64,000 nucleotides of DNA from a gamma proteobacterium HTCC2207 (GCA_905182855.1 CAJJDA010000004.1:338993-402992), one strand, 5' to 3'. Counted from the first letter of the stretch, positions 38,612-50,600 are shown. Notes: a model not told the origin generated them from the sequence alone. Made by a program: numbers and translations.

Positions 38612-38673
38612 GCGACAGATTTAAGTACCACAACACACCAGACCCCTCACATTAATAGACTGAGAATAAAATA

Positions 38674-39276
38674 TTGAGTAGCGAGCAGAAACTGGTACTA
38701 GCCAGTGCCAACGTTGGCAAAATAAAGGAACTTCAAGGATTACTTGGCGGTCTTGGGTTTTCCATCGTGCCGCAGACAGATCTCAATATTCCTGACATTG
38801 AAGAGACTGGCCTGACCTTTGTCGAAAATGCGATTCTCAAAGCGCGCAACGCCGCCGCGCTATCCAACCTTCCCGCAATTGCTGATGATTCGGGATTGGA
38901 AGTTGACTATCTCCAAGGCGCGCCGGGCATTTACTCCGCACGCTTTGCTGGGGAGGGCGCGACTGATGCGACTAATAGGGAAAAATTACGCGATTTGCTT
39001 TCTGGCGTTCCGGACGATCAACGGACAGCGCGCTATCAAACGGTGATCGTCTACATGGCTCACGCAAATGATCCTACGCCGATAATCTGTCAGGGGACGT
39101 GGGAGGGTGCCATTGCTTGGGAAGAGCGAGGCGATGGTGGTTTTGGCTACGACAGCCTTTTTTATGTGCCGGGATATGACTGCCACGCCGCTGAACTCGA
39201 TAACAGTACGAAGAACCGTCTCAGTCACCGGGGCAAAGCTACTGCCGCTCTGCTGCTAAAGCTCCAGTCGCGCTGA
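38674..39276 (+). CDS. rdgB: XTP/dITP pyrophosphatase RdgB
   Basis: A 200-residue Ham1-family enzyme that removes deaminated purine triphosphates (XTP, dITP). Motifs LASANVGKIKELQGLL, IADDSGLEVDYLQGAPGIYS, DGGFGYDSLFYVPG and LSHRGKA are intact. The start is a TTG (MSSEQKL), supported by homologue alignment; the ribosome site is weak. It precedes hemW by three bases. Confidence 0.96.
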   Translation: MSSEQKLVLASANVGKIKELQGLLGGLGFSIVPQTDLNIPDIEETGLTFVENAILKARNAAALSNLPAIADDSGLEVDYLQGAPGIYSARFAGEGATDATNREKLRDLLSGVPDDQRTARYQTVIVYMAHANDPTPIICQGTWEGAIAWEERGDGGFGYDSLFYVPGYDCHAAELDNSTKNRLSHRGKATAALLLKLQSR

Positions 39277-39279
39277 GCT

Positions 39280-40419
39280 ATGCTACAACTTCCGCCACTA
39301 TCGCTCTATATCCATATACCCTGGTGCGTCCGTAAATGTCCTTACTGCGATTTCAATTCTCATGAGGCCAGTGGTGAAATCCCTGAACAGGCTTATATTG
39401 ATGCCCTAATAGCGGACCTTAAAACTGATCTGAGTTGGGTTCAGGGTCGGAAATTACACAGTATTTTTTTTGGCGGCGGCACCCCGAGTCTTTTTTCAGG
39501 CAAAGGGATCGGAGAGGTTTTAAGGGTCGCCGAGGAGCTGATTGGGTTTGAAGCAGATGTTGAAATCACCTTAGAGGCGAATCCAGGGACAGTAGAGCAG
39601 CAACGATTTGCTGACTTTCGTGAAGCTGGGGTCAATCGCCTGTCAATCGGGGTGCAGAGCTTTAATCAAGAGCACCTTCGAAAGTTGGGCAGAATCCATA
39701 GTGGAGAGCAGGCATTACAAGCTATTGCCACCACAAAATCTGTCGGCTTTGACAATTTTAATATTGACCTCATGCATGGTCTGCCAGAGCAAACCACCGC
39801 CGAAGCGGTGCGGGATCTGCAATTGGCCCTCGACAATGGCGCCCAGCATATTTCCTGGTATCAGCTAACGATAGAGCCCAATACCGCATTCTATTCCCAT
39901 CCACCGGTGCTGCCCAATGACGACTTCCTTGCCGATATACAACAGGCCGGTATGGCGATACTTCAAGAATATGGCTTTGCCCAGTATGAAGTTTCAGCCT
40001 TTGCCCTAGCGGGTAAGATGTCGCAGCATAATATCAATTACTGGCAGTTTGGCGATTATTTGGGTATTGGTGCTGGCGCCCATGGCAAGATAACAGTACC
40101 CGCAGATAAGACAGTGATTCGCACCACGAAGACTCGCTTGCCGGCCCATTACTTAGCCAGAGACGGTTCAGCCCCCGCCCGCAGAAAGTCTATCGCCAGT
40201 GCGGAGATTGCATTGGAATTTATGATGAATGGTCTGCGCTTAAAGCAGGGTGTTCCCACTGCATACCTATCCGAACGCACCGGCCTGGCCACCAGCGCAG
40301 TCGAAGCGCAAATACACAATCTTCAATCAAAAGGGCTAATGGAATCTAATAGCGAAAATTATCAGACGACGGCTCTAGGCTACCAATTTTTAAATACCGT
40401 ATTACAAAGCTTTGACTAA
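39280..40419 (+). CDS. hemW: Radical SAM heme chaperone HemW
   Basis: A 379-residue radical-SAM protein. The [4Fe-4S] cysteines are C16, C20 and C23 in PWCVRKCPYC; the heme-binding HNxxYW motif is present in SQHNINYWQFGDYLGIGAG, which separates it from the oxidative-stage enzyme HemN. It is thought to transfer heme to respiratory proteins. It ends the metX-metW-DUF4426-rdgB-hemW run. Confidence 0.95.
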   Translation: MLQLPPLSLYIHIPWCVRKCPYCDFNSHEASGEIPEQAYIDALIADLKTDLSWVQGRKLHSIFFGGGTPSLFSGKGIGEVLRVAEELIGFEADVEITLEANPGTVEQQRFADFREAGVNRLSIGVQSFNQEHLRKLGRIHSGEQALQAIATTKSVGFDNFNIDLMHGLPEQTTAEAVRDLQLALDNGAQHISWYQLTIEPNTAFYSHPPVLPNDDFLADIQQAGMAILQEYGFAQYEVSAFALAGKMSQHNINYWQFGDYLGIGAGAHGKITVPADKTVIRTTKTRLPAHYLARDGSAPARRKSIASAEIALEFMMNGLRLKQGVPTAYLSERTGLATSAVEAQIHNLQSKGLMESNSENYQTTALGYQFLNTVLQSFD

Positions 40420-40502
40420 CCTACCGGGCGACCTGACAGGCCTGCTTTAGTGCAGGCGAGTAATTTGTTAGACTCTCAGATTAAAACCATCGACCGAGCA
40501 AA

Positions 40503-41429
40503 ATGACGACCGCAAACTCCCTCCAAACAAGCTCAGAAGAAACCGCGAAACTATTGCGATTGGCGACCTATGCCTCGATTTCGGTAGCCCTCGTGTTGAT
40601 CGCTGCCAAGCTAATCGCTTGGAGTTTGTCGGACTCCGTAAGTCTGTTGGCGACATTGATCGATTCGGTACTGGATGCCGTGGCCTCACTTATTAACCTG
40701 ATTGCCGTGCGACATGCCCTGACACCAGCCGATAAAGAGCATCGCTTTGGCCATGGCAAGGCTGAGGCACTTGCGGGCCTCAGCCAATCACTTTTTATCG
40801 TTAGTTCCGCTGGATTTCTACTTCTTGAGGCGGCTCAACGAATGATTAGCCCCACTGAGGTAGATGCAGCGGGCATTGGTATCGCAGTCATGGTTTTTTC
40901 AATCATCACAACGCTGGCACTGCTCGGTTTGCAGGGTCATGTTATCCGCAAGACCAATTCCACAGCGATTAAGGCTGATTCGCTGCATTATAAAACTGAC
41001 CTACTAGTGAATGGCAGCGTTATAGTCGCGCTATGGCTTTCAGTTCAGGGTTGGGCTGGATTTGATGCGCTATTTGCTGGCGCCATTGCCCTGTATATCC
41101 TGTTTAGCGCGCGAGAAATCATGGTGATTTCCTACGATCATCTAATGGATCGTGAACTGCCCGATGAACAGCGCGATCTTATTACGCAGCTAGTGCTCGA
41201 ACACAGCGGCGCAAGAGGAATGCATGACCTGCGCTCGAGACAATCCGGCACCATGACCTTTATTCAACTACATTTAGAACTCGATGATGACATGTCGCTT
41301 TTAGATGCTCACCAGATCTGCGACGAGATCGAGGCTAGTCTGATGGCAGCTTTCCCCGAATCAGAAATTATTATTCACATTGATCCGCAGTCCGTTGTCG
41401 GCATAGAGAATGTGGCAGATTTCAACTAA
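40503..41429 (+). CDS. Cation diffusion facilitator, FieF-like
   Basis: A 308-residue inner-membrane exporter of divalent metals by proton antiport. Site A metal ligands are visible: the Asp pair in LIDSVLDAVASL of helix 2 and the HxxxD in SLHYKTDLLVN of helix 5. The loop HRFGHGKAEALAGL and a C-terminal cytosolic ferredoxin-like domain with ESEIIIHIDPQ follow. The two-Asp form resembles FieF (Fe/Zn). Its own leader separates it from hemW. Confidence 0.93.
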   Translation: MTTANSLQTSSEETAKLLRLATYASISVALVLIAAKLIAWSLSDSVSLLATLIDSVLDAVASLINLIAVRHALTPADKEHRFGHGKAEALAGLSQSLFIVSSAGFLLLEAAQRMISPTEVDAAGIGIAVMVFSIITTLALLGLQGHVIRKTNSTAIKADSLHYKTDLLVNGSVIVALWLSVQGWAGFDALFAGAIALYILFSAREIMVISYDHLMDRELPDEQRDLITQLVLEHSGARGMHDLRSRQSGTMTFIQLHLELDDDMSLLDAHQICDEIEASLMAAFPESEIIIHIDPQSVVGIENVADFN

Positions 41430-41489
41430 CCCACTGCGAAGGGGTACTGTTTGGTAGACTAAACCTTTCATACAAATAGAGCATATCAT

Positions 41490-41519
41490 TTGTTGCGATA
41501 CCAAGGTGAATGCTATCAT
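41490..41519 (+). promoter_or_regulatory. Candidate promoter of trxA
   Basis: TTGTTG (41490-41495), 18 bases, TGC-linked TATCAT (41514-41519): an extended -10 promoter about 48 bases before the trxA ATG. Confidence 0.45.
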
Positions 41520-41566
41520 AGCCCAAATCAATTGGTCTTAAAGTCAAATTAACGGAGGCTCCCTAA

Positions 41567-41893
41567 ATGAGCGAAAATATTGTCCACGTAACCGACGCTA
41601 GCTTCGAAGCTGACGTTTTGCAATCCGATACCCCAGTCCTGGTTGATTTTTGGGCAGAGTGGTGTGGGCCATGTAAAATGATAGCCCCGATTCTCAATGA
41701 GGTTGCCGATGAATATGTTGGTAAGATAAAAATCTGTAAAGTTGATGTTGATGGCAATCCGGAAACTGCCGCCAAATTTAATGTTCGCGGAATTCCCACA
41801 CTTCTCGTATTCAAAAATGGGACGGTAGAAGCAACTAAAGTTGGTGCCCTGTCCAAGGCTCAATTGGTCGAGTTTGTCAATGGCCTGATATAA
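41567..41893 (+). CDS. trxA: Thioredoxin 1
   Basis: A 108-residue cytosolic thiol reductase with the active site WCGPC (C33, C36), the buried Asp in VLVDFWAEW and the cis-Pro loop [13 protein letters not shown] strong GGAGG site precedes the ATG. It should also supply electrons to DsbD. trxA-rho is a conserved order. Confidence 0.98.
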   Translation: MSENIVHVTDASFEADVLQSDTPVLVDFWAEWCGPCKMIAPILNEVADEYVGKIKICKVDVDGNPETAAKFNVRGIPTLLVFKNGTVEATKVGALSKAQLVEFVNGLI

Positions 41894-41900
41894 CTGTTCA

Positions 41901-41924
41901 TGTGGCCCTGCTCGCAGGGCCACA
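41901..41924 (+). repeat. Ten-base-pair hairpin between trxA and rho
   Basis: TGTGGCCCTG and CAGGGCCACA pair perfectly around a CTCG tetraloop, eight bases after the trxA stop. It is followed by A residues, not T, so it is not a canonical terminator on either strand. Confidence 0.65.
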
Positions 41925-41933
41925 AAAAAAATC

Positions 41934-41961
41934 TTGCTCTTTGCCGAAGCATCGCTATACT
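41934..41961 (+). promoter_or_regulatory. Candidate promoter of rho
   Basis: TTGCTC (41934-41939), 16 bases, TATACT (41956-41961). It would give rho a leader of about 130 bases that is rich in C. Confidence 0.45.
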
Positions 41962-42100
41962 CCGTGCACCAGCTTGAAACTTCACCCGCTTGACGCTCCC
42001 AAACTGATCCCTCTGCGATACACGCGGTTTAAAATACTACGCAACCATTGTCCTTCGAGGGCAAGCCCTCCTAAACCTATAGCAAATCGAAACCCCTCCT

Positions 42101-43360
42101 ATGAATCTATCAGAATTAAAGCAAAAACCAATCGACGAACTCATCCAAATGACTGCGGCGATGGGTCTAGACAACTTAGCCCGGTCACGAAAACAAGACA
42201 TTATCTTTGCTCTCCTCAAGAAGCACGCTAAAAGTGGCGAAGATATTCATGGTAATGGCGTACTAGAAATACTGCCTGATGGATTTGGTTTTCTTCGCTC
42301 CGCAGGCGCCTCTTACTTAGCCGGGCCCGATGACATCTATGTATCACCTAGCCAGATAAGACGCTTCAACCTGCGCACCGGCGATGGCATATCCGGTCGA
42401 ATTAGACCGCCAAAAGATGGCGAGCGATATTTTGCCCTGCTCAAGGTTGACGAGATCAATCTTGAGGCGCCAGAAAATGCCCGCAACAAAATTCTTTTTG
42501 AAAATCTGACGCCCTTATTTCCCGATCAGCGTCTTTCTTTGGAATCTGGCAATGGCTCCACCGAAGATATTACTGGTCGCATTATTGATCTGGTTTCGCC
42601 TATTGGTAAAGGACAGCGCGGCCTGATTGTTGCGCCGCCGAAAGCCGGTAAGACTATCATGATGCAGAATATCGCGCAGTCGATTATTCGCAATAATCCT
42701 GAGTGCATTATTATTGTACTGCTGATTGATGAACGTCCAGAAGAAGTAACCGAAATGCAACGAACGGTTCGCGGCGAAGTTATCGCCTCAACCTTTGATG
42801 AGCCGCCAACGCGCCATGTACAGGTAGCAGAAATGGTTATCGAAAAAGCCAAACGTCTGGTAGAGCATAAAAAAGATGTGGTTATTTTGCTCGACTCTAT
42901 TACACGCCTAGCTCGGGCCTACAATACTGTTATCCCCTCGTCAGGCAAAGTTCTGACTGGTGGTGTTGATGCTAATGCACTAGAAAAGCCAAAACGATTC
43001 TTTGGCGCAGCGCGCAATATAGAGCATGGTGGGAGCCTGAGCATTATTGCCACAGCGCTTGTCGAGACGGGCTCGAAAATGGATGAAGTGATCTATGAGG
43101 AGTTTAAGGGTACCGGTAATATGGAACTAATTCTGGACCGAAAGCTCGCTGAAAAGCGGGTTTATCCAGCGATTAATATTCGTCGTTCCGGTACGCGTCG
43201 TGAAGATCTGCTAATGGACGAAGCAGAACTACAAAGAGTCTGGATTCTGCGTAAGTTATTGCATGATATGGAAGATCAGGCTGCTGCTGAATTTATGGTA
43301 GAGAAACTTAAAGGCTTCAAAAACAATGCCGAATTCTTTGGTGCAATGAAACGCAAATAG
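42101..43360 (+). CDS. rho: Transcription termination factor Rho
   Basis: A 419-residue hexameric RNA helicase. The N-terminal [19 protein letters not shown] and the cold-shock-like RNA domain ([20 protein letters not shown]) are followed by the RecA-like motor with Walker [12 protein letters not shown], Walker [17 protein letters not shown] and the secondary-site loop [14 protein letters not shown]. Size equals E. coli Rho. No Shine-Dalgarno is visible; the ATG is preceded by pyrimidine-rich CCCCTCCT. The C-rich leader may serve autoregulation. Confidence 0.98.
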   Translation: MNLSELKQKPIDELIQMTAAMGLDNLARSRKQDIIFALLKKHAKSGEDIHGNGVLEILPDGFGFLRSAGASYLAGPDDIYVSPSQIRRFNLRTGDGISGRIRPPKDGERYFALLKVDEINLEAPENARNKILFENLTPLFPDQRLSLESGNGSTEDITGRIIDLVSPIGKGQRGLIVAPPKAGKTIMMQNIAQSIIRNNPECIIIVLLIDERPEEVTEMQRTVRGEVIASTFDEPPTRHVQVAEMVIEKAKRLVEHKKDVVILLDSITRLARAYNTVIPSSGKVLTGGVDANALEKPKRFFGAARNIEHGGSLSIIATALVETGSKMDEVIYEEFKGTGNMELILDRKLAEKRVYPAINIRRSGTRREDLLMDEAELQRVWILRKLLHDMEDQAAAEFMVEKLKGFKNNAEFFGAMKRK

Positions 43361-43410
43361 ATTCCATTGTGTATCCTAAGCTCTGAGGTAATTAACTGGG
43401 CTGCAACAGT

Positions 43411-44880
43411 ATGAAATATTCCGATCTTCGCGAGTTTCTGGCTTTCCTTGAAAAACGGGGAGAGCTAGTACGCATCGCTCAAGAAGTCGATCCCAATCTT
43501 GAGATGACTGAGATCAGCGACCGCACGCTTCGTGCCAAGGGTCCTGCTTTATTATTTGAAAATCCAAAGGGCTACAGTACCCCTGTTCTATGCAATCTAT
43601 TTGGTACCCCAGAGCGTGTAGCCATGGGTATGGGTCAAGAGAACGTTGCCGCCCTGCGAGATTTGGGCACCCTGCTGGCCTTTCTAAAAGAACCTGAACC
43701 GCCAAAAGGACTTCGCGATCTCTGGGACAAACGGCATGACTTTAAACAGGTATTAAATATGCCAGTTAAAGAAGTTAAAAATGCGCCCTGTCAGGAGATT
43801 GTTTTAGAGGGCGATCAGGTCGATCTCGACCAATTGCCCATTCAAACCTGTTGGCCGGGTGATGTTGCCCCGTTGGTCACCTGGGCTCTAGCGATTACCC
43901 GAGGTCCCGAAAAAGAACGGCAGAATCTTGGCATCTATCGCATGCAAAAGATTGCCAAAAATAAATTGATCATGCGCTGGTTAGCCCACCGGGGTGGCGC
44001 CCTTGACTATCGTGAGTGGCGCGAACGATACCCTGAAAAACCTTATCCCGTGGCGATTGCATTGGGCGCTGATCCTGCAACTACTTTGGCCGCGGTAACA
44101 CCAGTGCCAGATACCTTATCTGAATATGCGTTTGCTGGCTTGTTGCGTGGCGAGAAAACTCAGGTGGTCAAATGTATCGGCAATGACCTGCAGGTCCCCG
44201 CCACCGCTGAATTTATTCTCGAGGGATTTCTGTACCCCGATGAAGTGGCAAAAGAAGGCCCCTTCGGTGATCACACCGGCTACTATAATGAGGTTGAGAG
44301 CTTCCCCGTCTTTACTATTGAGCGCATCACCCACCGCAAGGATCCAATCTATCACAGCACCTACACGGGTCGTCCACCAGATGAACCGGCCATTTTGGGC
44401 GTCGCGCTAAATGAAGTATTTGTACCGATTTTACAAAAGCAGTTTCCAGAGATTATCGATTTTTATCTCCCCCCTGAAGGCTGTTCTTATCGTATGGCGG
44501 TGGTTAGTATCAAGAAGCAATACCCTGGACATGCGAAACGGGTCATGATGGGCGTGTGGTCTTACCTGCGTCAATTTATGTATACCAAGTTTGTGATTGT
44601 TACAGACGATGATATAGATGTTCGCAATTGGGAAGACGTTGTCTGGGCCATGACGACACGAATGGATCCTGTTCGCGACACCGTTATGATTGAAAACACC
44701 CCCATCGACTATTTAGATTTTGCATCGCCTGTCTCAGGACTGGGCTCAAAGATGGGTCTCGACGCAACTAACAAGTTACCCGGCGAAACTCAGCGTGAAT
44801 GGGGAGAGACTATTGTGATGAACCCAGAGGTGAAACAGCGCATTGATAGCCTATGGGACGACCTAGGCATTCTGTCTTAG
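43411..44880 (+). CDS. ubiD: 4-hydroxy-3-polyprenylbenzoate decarboxylase UbiD
   Basis: A 489-residue prenylated-FMN decarboxylase for ubiquinone synthesis. Features are [14 protein letters not shown], the metal/prFMN region [20 protein letters not shown] with the conserved Arg, and the catalytic segment [20 protein letters not shown]. It follows rho by 50 bases as in Pseudomonas. The flavin prenyltransferase UbiX is not in the window. Confidence 0.96.
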   Translation: MKYSDLREFLAFLEKRGELVRIAQEVDPNLEMTEISDRTLRAKGPALLFENPKGYSTPVLCNLFGTPERVAMGMGQENVAALRDLGTLLAFLKEPEPPKGLRDLWDKRHDFKQVLNMPVKEVKNAPCQEIVLEGDQVDLDQLPIQTCWPGDVAPLVTWALAITRGPEKERQNLGIYRMQKIAKNKLIMRWLAHRGGALDYREWRERYPEKPYPVAIALGADPATTLAAVTPVPDTLSEYAFAGLLRGEKTQVVKCIGNDLQVPATAEFILEGFLYPDEVAKEGPFGDHTGYYNEVESFPVFTIERITHRKDPIYHSTYTGRPPDEPAILGVALNEVFVPILQKQFPEIIDFYLPPEGCSYRMAVVSIKKQYPGHAKRVMMGVWSYLRQFMYTKFVIVTDDDIDVRNWEDVVWAMTTRMDPVRDTVMIENTPIDYLDFASPVSGLGSKMGLDATNKLPGETQREWGETIVMNPEVKQRIDSLWDDLGILS

Positions 44881-44957
44881 TAGATCAAGAGCTAATACAA
44901 CAGCGCGCTAGAATACTTACCCAGAAGCATATAGGGTGATAAAAAGAGGGAGCTGTG

Positions 44958-46307
44958 ATGGCACCAGCAGATAATGACATAACCAAGGGTCAGTTTAAAT
45001 TCTTTTTTCAGAGACGTTTCCTGCCATTCTTTGTCACCCAATTTTTGGGCGCGTTCAATGACAACCTGTTTAAAAACTCCCTTCTAGTGATCGTCGTTAG
45101 TAGTGCTGTTGTTGGCTCAGATAGCTCCACGAACTTTACTACTAACCTAGCGGCAGGATTATTTATCCTGCCATACTTTTTGTTTTCGACAACAGCGGGC
45201 TTGCTCGCGGATAAATATGATAAGGCGCTATTAGTTCAGCGTATTAAAATTGCTGAAATTATTATTATGCTCGCAGGGTGCTATGCCCTTTGGAGTCTTA
45301 ACATAACGTTAATGCTTGGGATCCTTTTTTGCCTCGGGACCCAGTCATCCTTTTTCGGGCCTATTAAATATTCGATTATTCCACAGCACCTAGACAGCAG
45401 TGAATTGCTGGGAGCCAATGCGCAGGTAGGTATGGGAACCTTTGTTTCTATTTTGCTGGGCACTTTAATTGGCGGTTGGATTGTGACGACAGAACAGGGC
45501 CCTCTGTGGGTTGGCGGATTGACCGTCGCGGTTGCCATTGTTGGCTGGCTAAGCAGTAGGGAGATTCCGCCCGCCCCGTCGGCAGATACGGATATTACGA
45601 TTAGCCTAAATCCTATCGCAGAGGCGCGACAAAACTTTAGATTAGCTAAGAAGGATCCAACGGTATTTTATTGTATCTTGGCTAATTCCTGGTTTTGGCT
45701 TTATGGGGGTAGTTTCCTTACGCAGGTACCGAACTTTGCGGTGACTATACTTAATGGGCACCCTACCTTAATAACGATTTTGCTGGCGGCGTTTATCATT
45801 GGCGTAGCCATCGGTTCTTTACTCTGTACTAAACTCTCTGGCGGCGAAGTGGAACCCGGAATAATCCCTCTTGGGGCTATCGGTCTTACCGTATTTGCGA
45901 TGGATTTATTTTTCTCATCGAACGCATTCCAATTGGCCAACGCAGGCGTCTCATCAGTATTACCGCTGCAATTCTTTGGTTTGACCGGTAGCCTGCGGGT
46001 TACCTTTGATCTGATGTTTATTGGGCTGTTTGGCGGCCTATATATTGTTCCACTCTTCTCCATGATACAGCAGCGTTCAGCTAGTGCTGTTCGGGCACGG
46101 GTGCTATCGGTGAATAACATTTGTAACGCATTCTATATGGTGATTGGCAGTATTATCGGCATTATTTGTCTAAGTGGTTTGGGCTGGTCTATCCCTGAGT
46201 TCTTTTTTGGTATTGCCGTGATGAATATTATGTTCACTGGATTTATCTTTTATCAGGTACCTGAGTTTCTGCAGAGATTCAAAATCTGGGCTTCAAGTCT
46301 GTTGTAG
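44958..46307 (+). CDS. MFS permease, LplT-like
   Basis: A 449-residue membrane protein of the major facilitator superfamily with about 12 helices. The start FLPFFVTQFLGAFNDNLFKN is typical of the LplT branch and of the membrane half of Aas-type fusions; GLLADKYDKALLVQRIKI is the helix 2-3 loop motif. LplT flips lysophospholipids inward for re-acylation, but here no acyltransferase domain is attached, so the substrate is uncertain. I chose ATG 44958, with GGAG five bases upstream; a GTG lies three bases before it. Confidence 0.85.
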   Translation: MAPADNDITKGQFKFFFQRRFLPFFVTQFLGAFNDNLFKNSLLVIVVSSAVVGSDSSTNFTTNLAAGLFILPYFLFSTTAGLLADKYDKALLVQRIKIAEIIIMLAGCYALWSLNITLMLGILFCLGTQSSFFGPIKYSIIPQHLDSSELLGANAQVGMGTFVSILLGTLIGGWIVTTEQGPLWVGGLTVAVAIVGWLSSREIPPAPSADTDITISLNPIAEARQNFRLAKKDPTVFYCILANSWFWLYGGSFLTQVPNFAVTILNGHPTLITILLAAFIIGVAIGSLLCTKLSGGEVEPGIIPLGAIGLTVFAMDLFFSSNAFQLANAGVSSVLPLQFFGLTGSLRVTFDLMFIGLFGGLYIVPLFSMIQQRSASAVRARVLSVNNICNAFYMVIGSIIGIICLSGLGWSIPEFFFGIAVMNIMFTGFIFYQVPEFLQRFKIWASSLL

Positions 46308-46435
46308 AGCGCAGGTCTAAAGGATTAAATCGCATCTATTAGCATAATGAATGCGTATACTGTCAACTGACAGCGGCAAGCAACGTTTAACTGTCCTAAG
46401 TTATTGAGTTCATTTACTAAAAGGTCTGTCTAAGA

Positions 46436-47657
46436 ATGCCTCTGCTGAGCAGTAAAGGAAGAGTGACCCTGTCGATTCTGGTGGCGGGCATTATTTTAAT
46501 TTCAATCATCGCCCTCCTGAAGCCAACACCGCAACGTCGGGTCAGCGCCCCCAAGCCGCTGTTAGAGGTTGAAGTAATAGTGGCATCCCCCTCTCCGATG
46601 CAGGTGTTCATTAAATCTCAGGGTACAGTGGCCCCGAGACGAGAAATTGATTTGGTATCACAGGTCTCGGGTAAGATCGTCGCCGTCGCCGACAACTATG
46701 CTAACGGGGGATTTTTCCAGGCCGATGGCAGGTTAGTTCAAGTTGAACCGGCCGATTACGGTTTTGCCGTTACCCGAGCCAAGGCTCAGTTAGCCAGAGC
46801 CGATGAGCAAGTGGCCCTAGAGCGAGGTCGTTCTCGACAGGCAAAACGTGAGTGGCGTGACCTGAGTGACCCAGACGGCAAATACGCTTTTCCTTCGCCA
46901 GCCTCAATTAAATTCTGCCTTAGCCGGACTGGAGTCTGCACGAGCTGATCTGCAAAAATCCAAACTCGACCTTGCTCGCACCGGCATCAGTGCTCCGTTT
47001 CAGGGTCGTATTCGGCAAACCTTCGTCAATTTGGGTCAATATGTTACCCCCGGAACGCGGATTGCCAAGGTGTACAGCACCGATATTGTGGAGATCCGGC
47101 TGCCACTATCCGACCGTGAGGTTATGCTGGTCGACTTACCCGTAGACTTTGAAAATAGTCAGGCCCTGAACTACCCTGCGGTAACGCTGAGCAGTCGCGT
47201 TGGCGATATACGTCATGAATGGCAGGGCAACATTGTGCGCACCGATGCATCTATCGACATTCAAAGCCGCATGACCTTTGCAGTAGCTGAAGTCGAAAAC
47301 CCCTTTAAATCGGACGCCGAGGGATTGCGTCCTCCACTCAGTATTGGTCTGTTTGTTGAGGCAAATATTGAGGGTAAGGTGATCGCGAATGCTGTTAGTC
47401 TACCCAAGAATATTGTCTATCGGGGTCGCGAAATTCTAGTGCTGAACGAGCATGACGAGGTCAGCTTTCTGACTGTTTCCATACTTCAATCTAACTCGGA
47501 GTCTGTTCTTGCTGTCGGGATAGCCGCTGGCACAAGAATAGTGTCCACACGAATTTCACTACCTATCAATGGTATGAAGGTGGCGCCCATAGCCGCAACT
47601 CCAGCCTCACCGAGAGTACAGATTAGCCAGTCAACCATCGCCGGTTCAGGCCATTGA
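46436..47657 (+). CDS. RND efflux periplasmic adaptor (frame break)
   Basis: Membrane-fusion subunit of an RND pump. The N-terminus has an uncleaved anchor (LSILVAGIILISIIALL), then the lipoyl half VEPADYGFAVTRAKAQLARA, coiled hairpin, and ARTGISAPFQGRIRQTFVNL with the barrel domain. The two halves lie in adjacent frames, switching at about 46876 where GACGGCA has one extra G: DPD|ANTLFLRQPQL. Corrected length is 406 residues, normal. Its stop overlaps the TTG start of the pump gene. Confidence 0.9.
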
Positions 47658-50600
47658 ATAACTTGATCAGCTGGTTTGTGCGCAACCCAATTGCGGCTAA
47701 TCTACTCATGGTGCTGACCCTGATTGGCGGTGTAATGGGCGCGTCTAGTATCGGTAGAGAAGTATTCCCGGCGATACCGGTAAACTACATCGATATCAAT
47801 ATGCCCTATCCTGGGGCTGGACCGAGAGAAGTTGAAGAACAGATTATTATTCGTATTGAAGAGGCAATCTATAATCTCGATGGTATTAAACATATCACCT
47901 CGCAGGCACGGCAGGGCAGAGGCAAGGTAACCGTCGAAGTGGCTACCGACCATGATATGAACAAGATGCTCAACGATATTAAAAGTCGCGTCGACTCGGT
48001 GACGACTTTTCCTGTCGATGCCGAACGTCCCATAGTAATGGAGAAAATACTGCGCGAGGAAGTCATTCGCGTGGCACTGTTCGGTGCTGCGGATGAATCA
48101 GTGCTCAAGCAGTATGGCGAGCGTATTAGAGATGACTTGGCTGCCCTGACCGATGTCGACCACGCAGATTTGCAAGGTGTACGTGATGCACAGATCGATA
48201 TCGAGTTGTCTGAAGTCGCTATGCGGCGCTATGGCATCTCGTTTAATGACGTGGTCAATGGTATCCGCCGATCATCACTTAATCTACCCGCAGGCACCAT
48301 TCGCGCAGAAACAGGTGATATTCAGATTCAGACCCGCGGCCAAGCCTATGTTGAAGATGACTTTAACAGCATCTCAATTAGCAGTCGTGCCGACGGTACT
48401 GAGATCAAAATATCTGATGTGGCCACTGTCAAGGACACCTTCGAAGAGCGCAATTCGCTGGTGCGATTTAATGGTAAACCGGCGGTTTTTCTCGGCATTA
48501 GCGTAGGCAATCAACCAGATGTCGTGGCTACGACTGGGGCGGTTAAACGCTATATTGACGAAGAGATTAACTATCTCCCGGCCGAGTTAAGTATTGCCAC
48601 CTGGGCGGATTTTTCGACGATGTTCTCCGGTCGTCTCGAGCTATTGTCGACCAATGCCTTCGGTGGTTTGGTCCTAGTATTCGTAGTACTGATGTTGTTT
48701 TTACGCCCACAGCTGGCCTTTTGGGTGGCCCTGGGCATTGCCGTTGCCTATATGGGTGCACTGTGGATTTTGCCTAGTATGGGACTGACGTTGAATATGC
48801 TTTCAATGTTTTCATTTTTGTTGATTCTGGGGATTATTGTCGATGACGCCATTGTGGTGGGAGAGAGTATTTTTCGTCATCAACAGGAGGGCTATGAAGG
48901 AACTACCGCCTCGGAACTCGGAGCGCAGGCGGTATCCAAGCCGGTAGTTCTGGCAGTGGTAAGCACTATGATCGTGTTTATCCCTATGTTATTTTTACCC
49001 GGGATATGGCCAAAAATGCTCTGGGCTATTCCCGCAGTGACCATAGTAGCGTTGAGTTTTTCTCTGATTGAGTCACTGTTGATATTGCCCTCTCACCTAG
49101 CGCAAATGAAACCGGAAAAAGAGCCTAGTTCAGAATGGGGCCTTAAGTTTTATCGTTTGCGTCAGTGGTTCGCCAACGGCATGATGAGCTTTGCCAAACA
49201 GAGCTATCAGCCGATGTTGATCAAAGCGCTGGAATGGCGCTATCTAACACTGGTCGGATTTACTCTAGCCTTTGCTCTGTCGATTACTCTGGTCGGTTCT
49301 GGGTATGTTAAGCAACGGTTTATGCCAACCGTAAACTCAGACATTCTTCAGATGAAAATCAATATGCCCGACGGCTATTCTAAGGCCGGTAAGCTAGCCA
49401 TTATCAAGCGCGCTGAAAAAGCGGTCTCAATGTTGCCGAACGACCCTCTGATTGCGCCACAGTTAAACAGCACCGATCTGACTAAAAACCAACTGTCCTT
49501 TATGTGGGGAGATCATATACGCCTAATTTTAGAAATAGGTCCCGAGTACAGTGGTAAAGTTGATCCGCAGTTGGTAGCGGAGCGCTGGCAGTATCATGTC
49601 GGTAAGTTACCAGAAGCCAAGAGTTTTAATACCGAAGCCTCGCTGTCACGGACCAACTCGGGGCGTTTCTCGGTATTGCTCTCATCGACGAATGTAGAGC
49701 AGTTACAGGGTGCGACAGCCTATATTAAAGAGCAGCTGCGTCAGCTGCCCGGCGTCAGCAACATACGAGATGATGTTCATTCTGGGCGCTCTGATATTGA
49801 TATTAGTCTCCGCCCCAACGCCGATAATTTGGGTATTGGTCTAGCCGATATTGCCCGTCAGGTGAGACAGGGTTTTTATGGTGCCCAGGCGCAGCGAGTC
49901 CCCAGAGGTCGGGACGATGTGCGAGTCATGGTGCGGTACCCCAAGAATGATCGAGCGCAGGTGGAAACCCTTGAAGATCTGCGTATTCGAACGGCTAATG
50001 GCACTGAGATCCCGTTTTATTCGGTGGCTCAGGCAGAGTACGTGCCGGGCTACAGTAGAATCAACCGTCGTGATCGTGAACGCAGTGTCAAGGTAACTGC
50101 GCAGCCGGTGCTCAGCACGATTACAATCAGTGAGATCGCTGATATTATTTATGGTGATGTGGCTTTGGAGGTCGCTCAGAAGTTCCCCGAAGTCAGTCTC
50201 GGTAAAGACGCGGAACTGGCTGATCAGGAAGATTTCTACAGCGCATCCAGCTCATTATTTGCTTTGGCGCTGACGATTATTTACATGCTGATGGCAATTG
50301 AATTTAAGTCCTACCTAAAGCCCTTGGGCGTTTTGTCCGCTGTGCCATTTGGCATTATGGGAGCGATTTTTGGTCACCTCTTAATGGGCCTGGATTTCAG
50401 TATTTTGTCACTGCTGGGAGTACTCGCAGCATCTGGGGTGGTGGTTAATGACAATCTGGTATTGATCGATCGAATTACTCAGCTGCGAGAAGGGGGCCTC
50501 GATGTGAAGGCGGCCCTTGTGCGCGGGGGCTTTGAGCGCTTTAGGCCGATCATACTGACTTCGATTACGACCTTTATTGGATTGGTTCCAATTTTGTTAG

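Noticed and set aside
40440..40457. GCCTGC/GCAGGC hairpin after hemW
   Set aside because: Six-base stem with no T-run; too weak to call a terminator.
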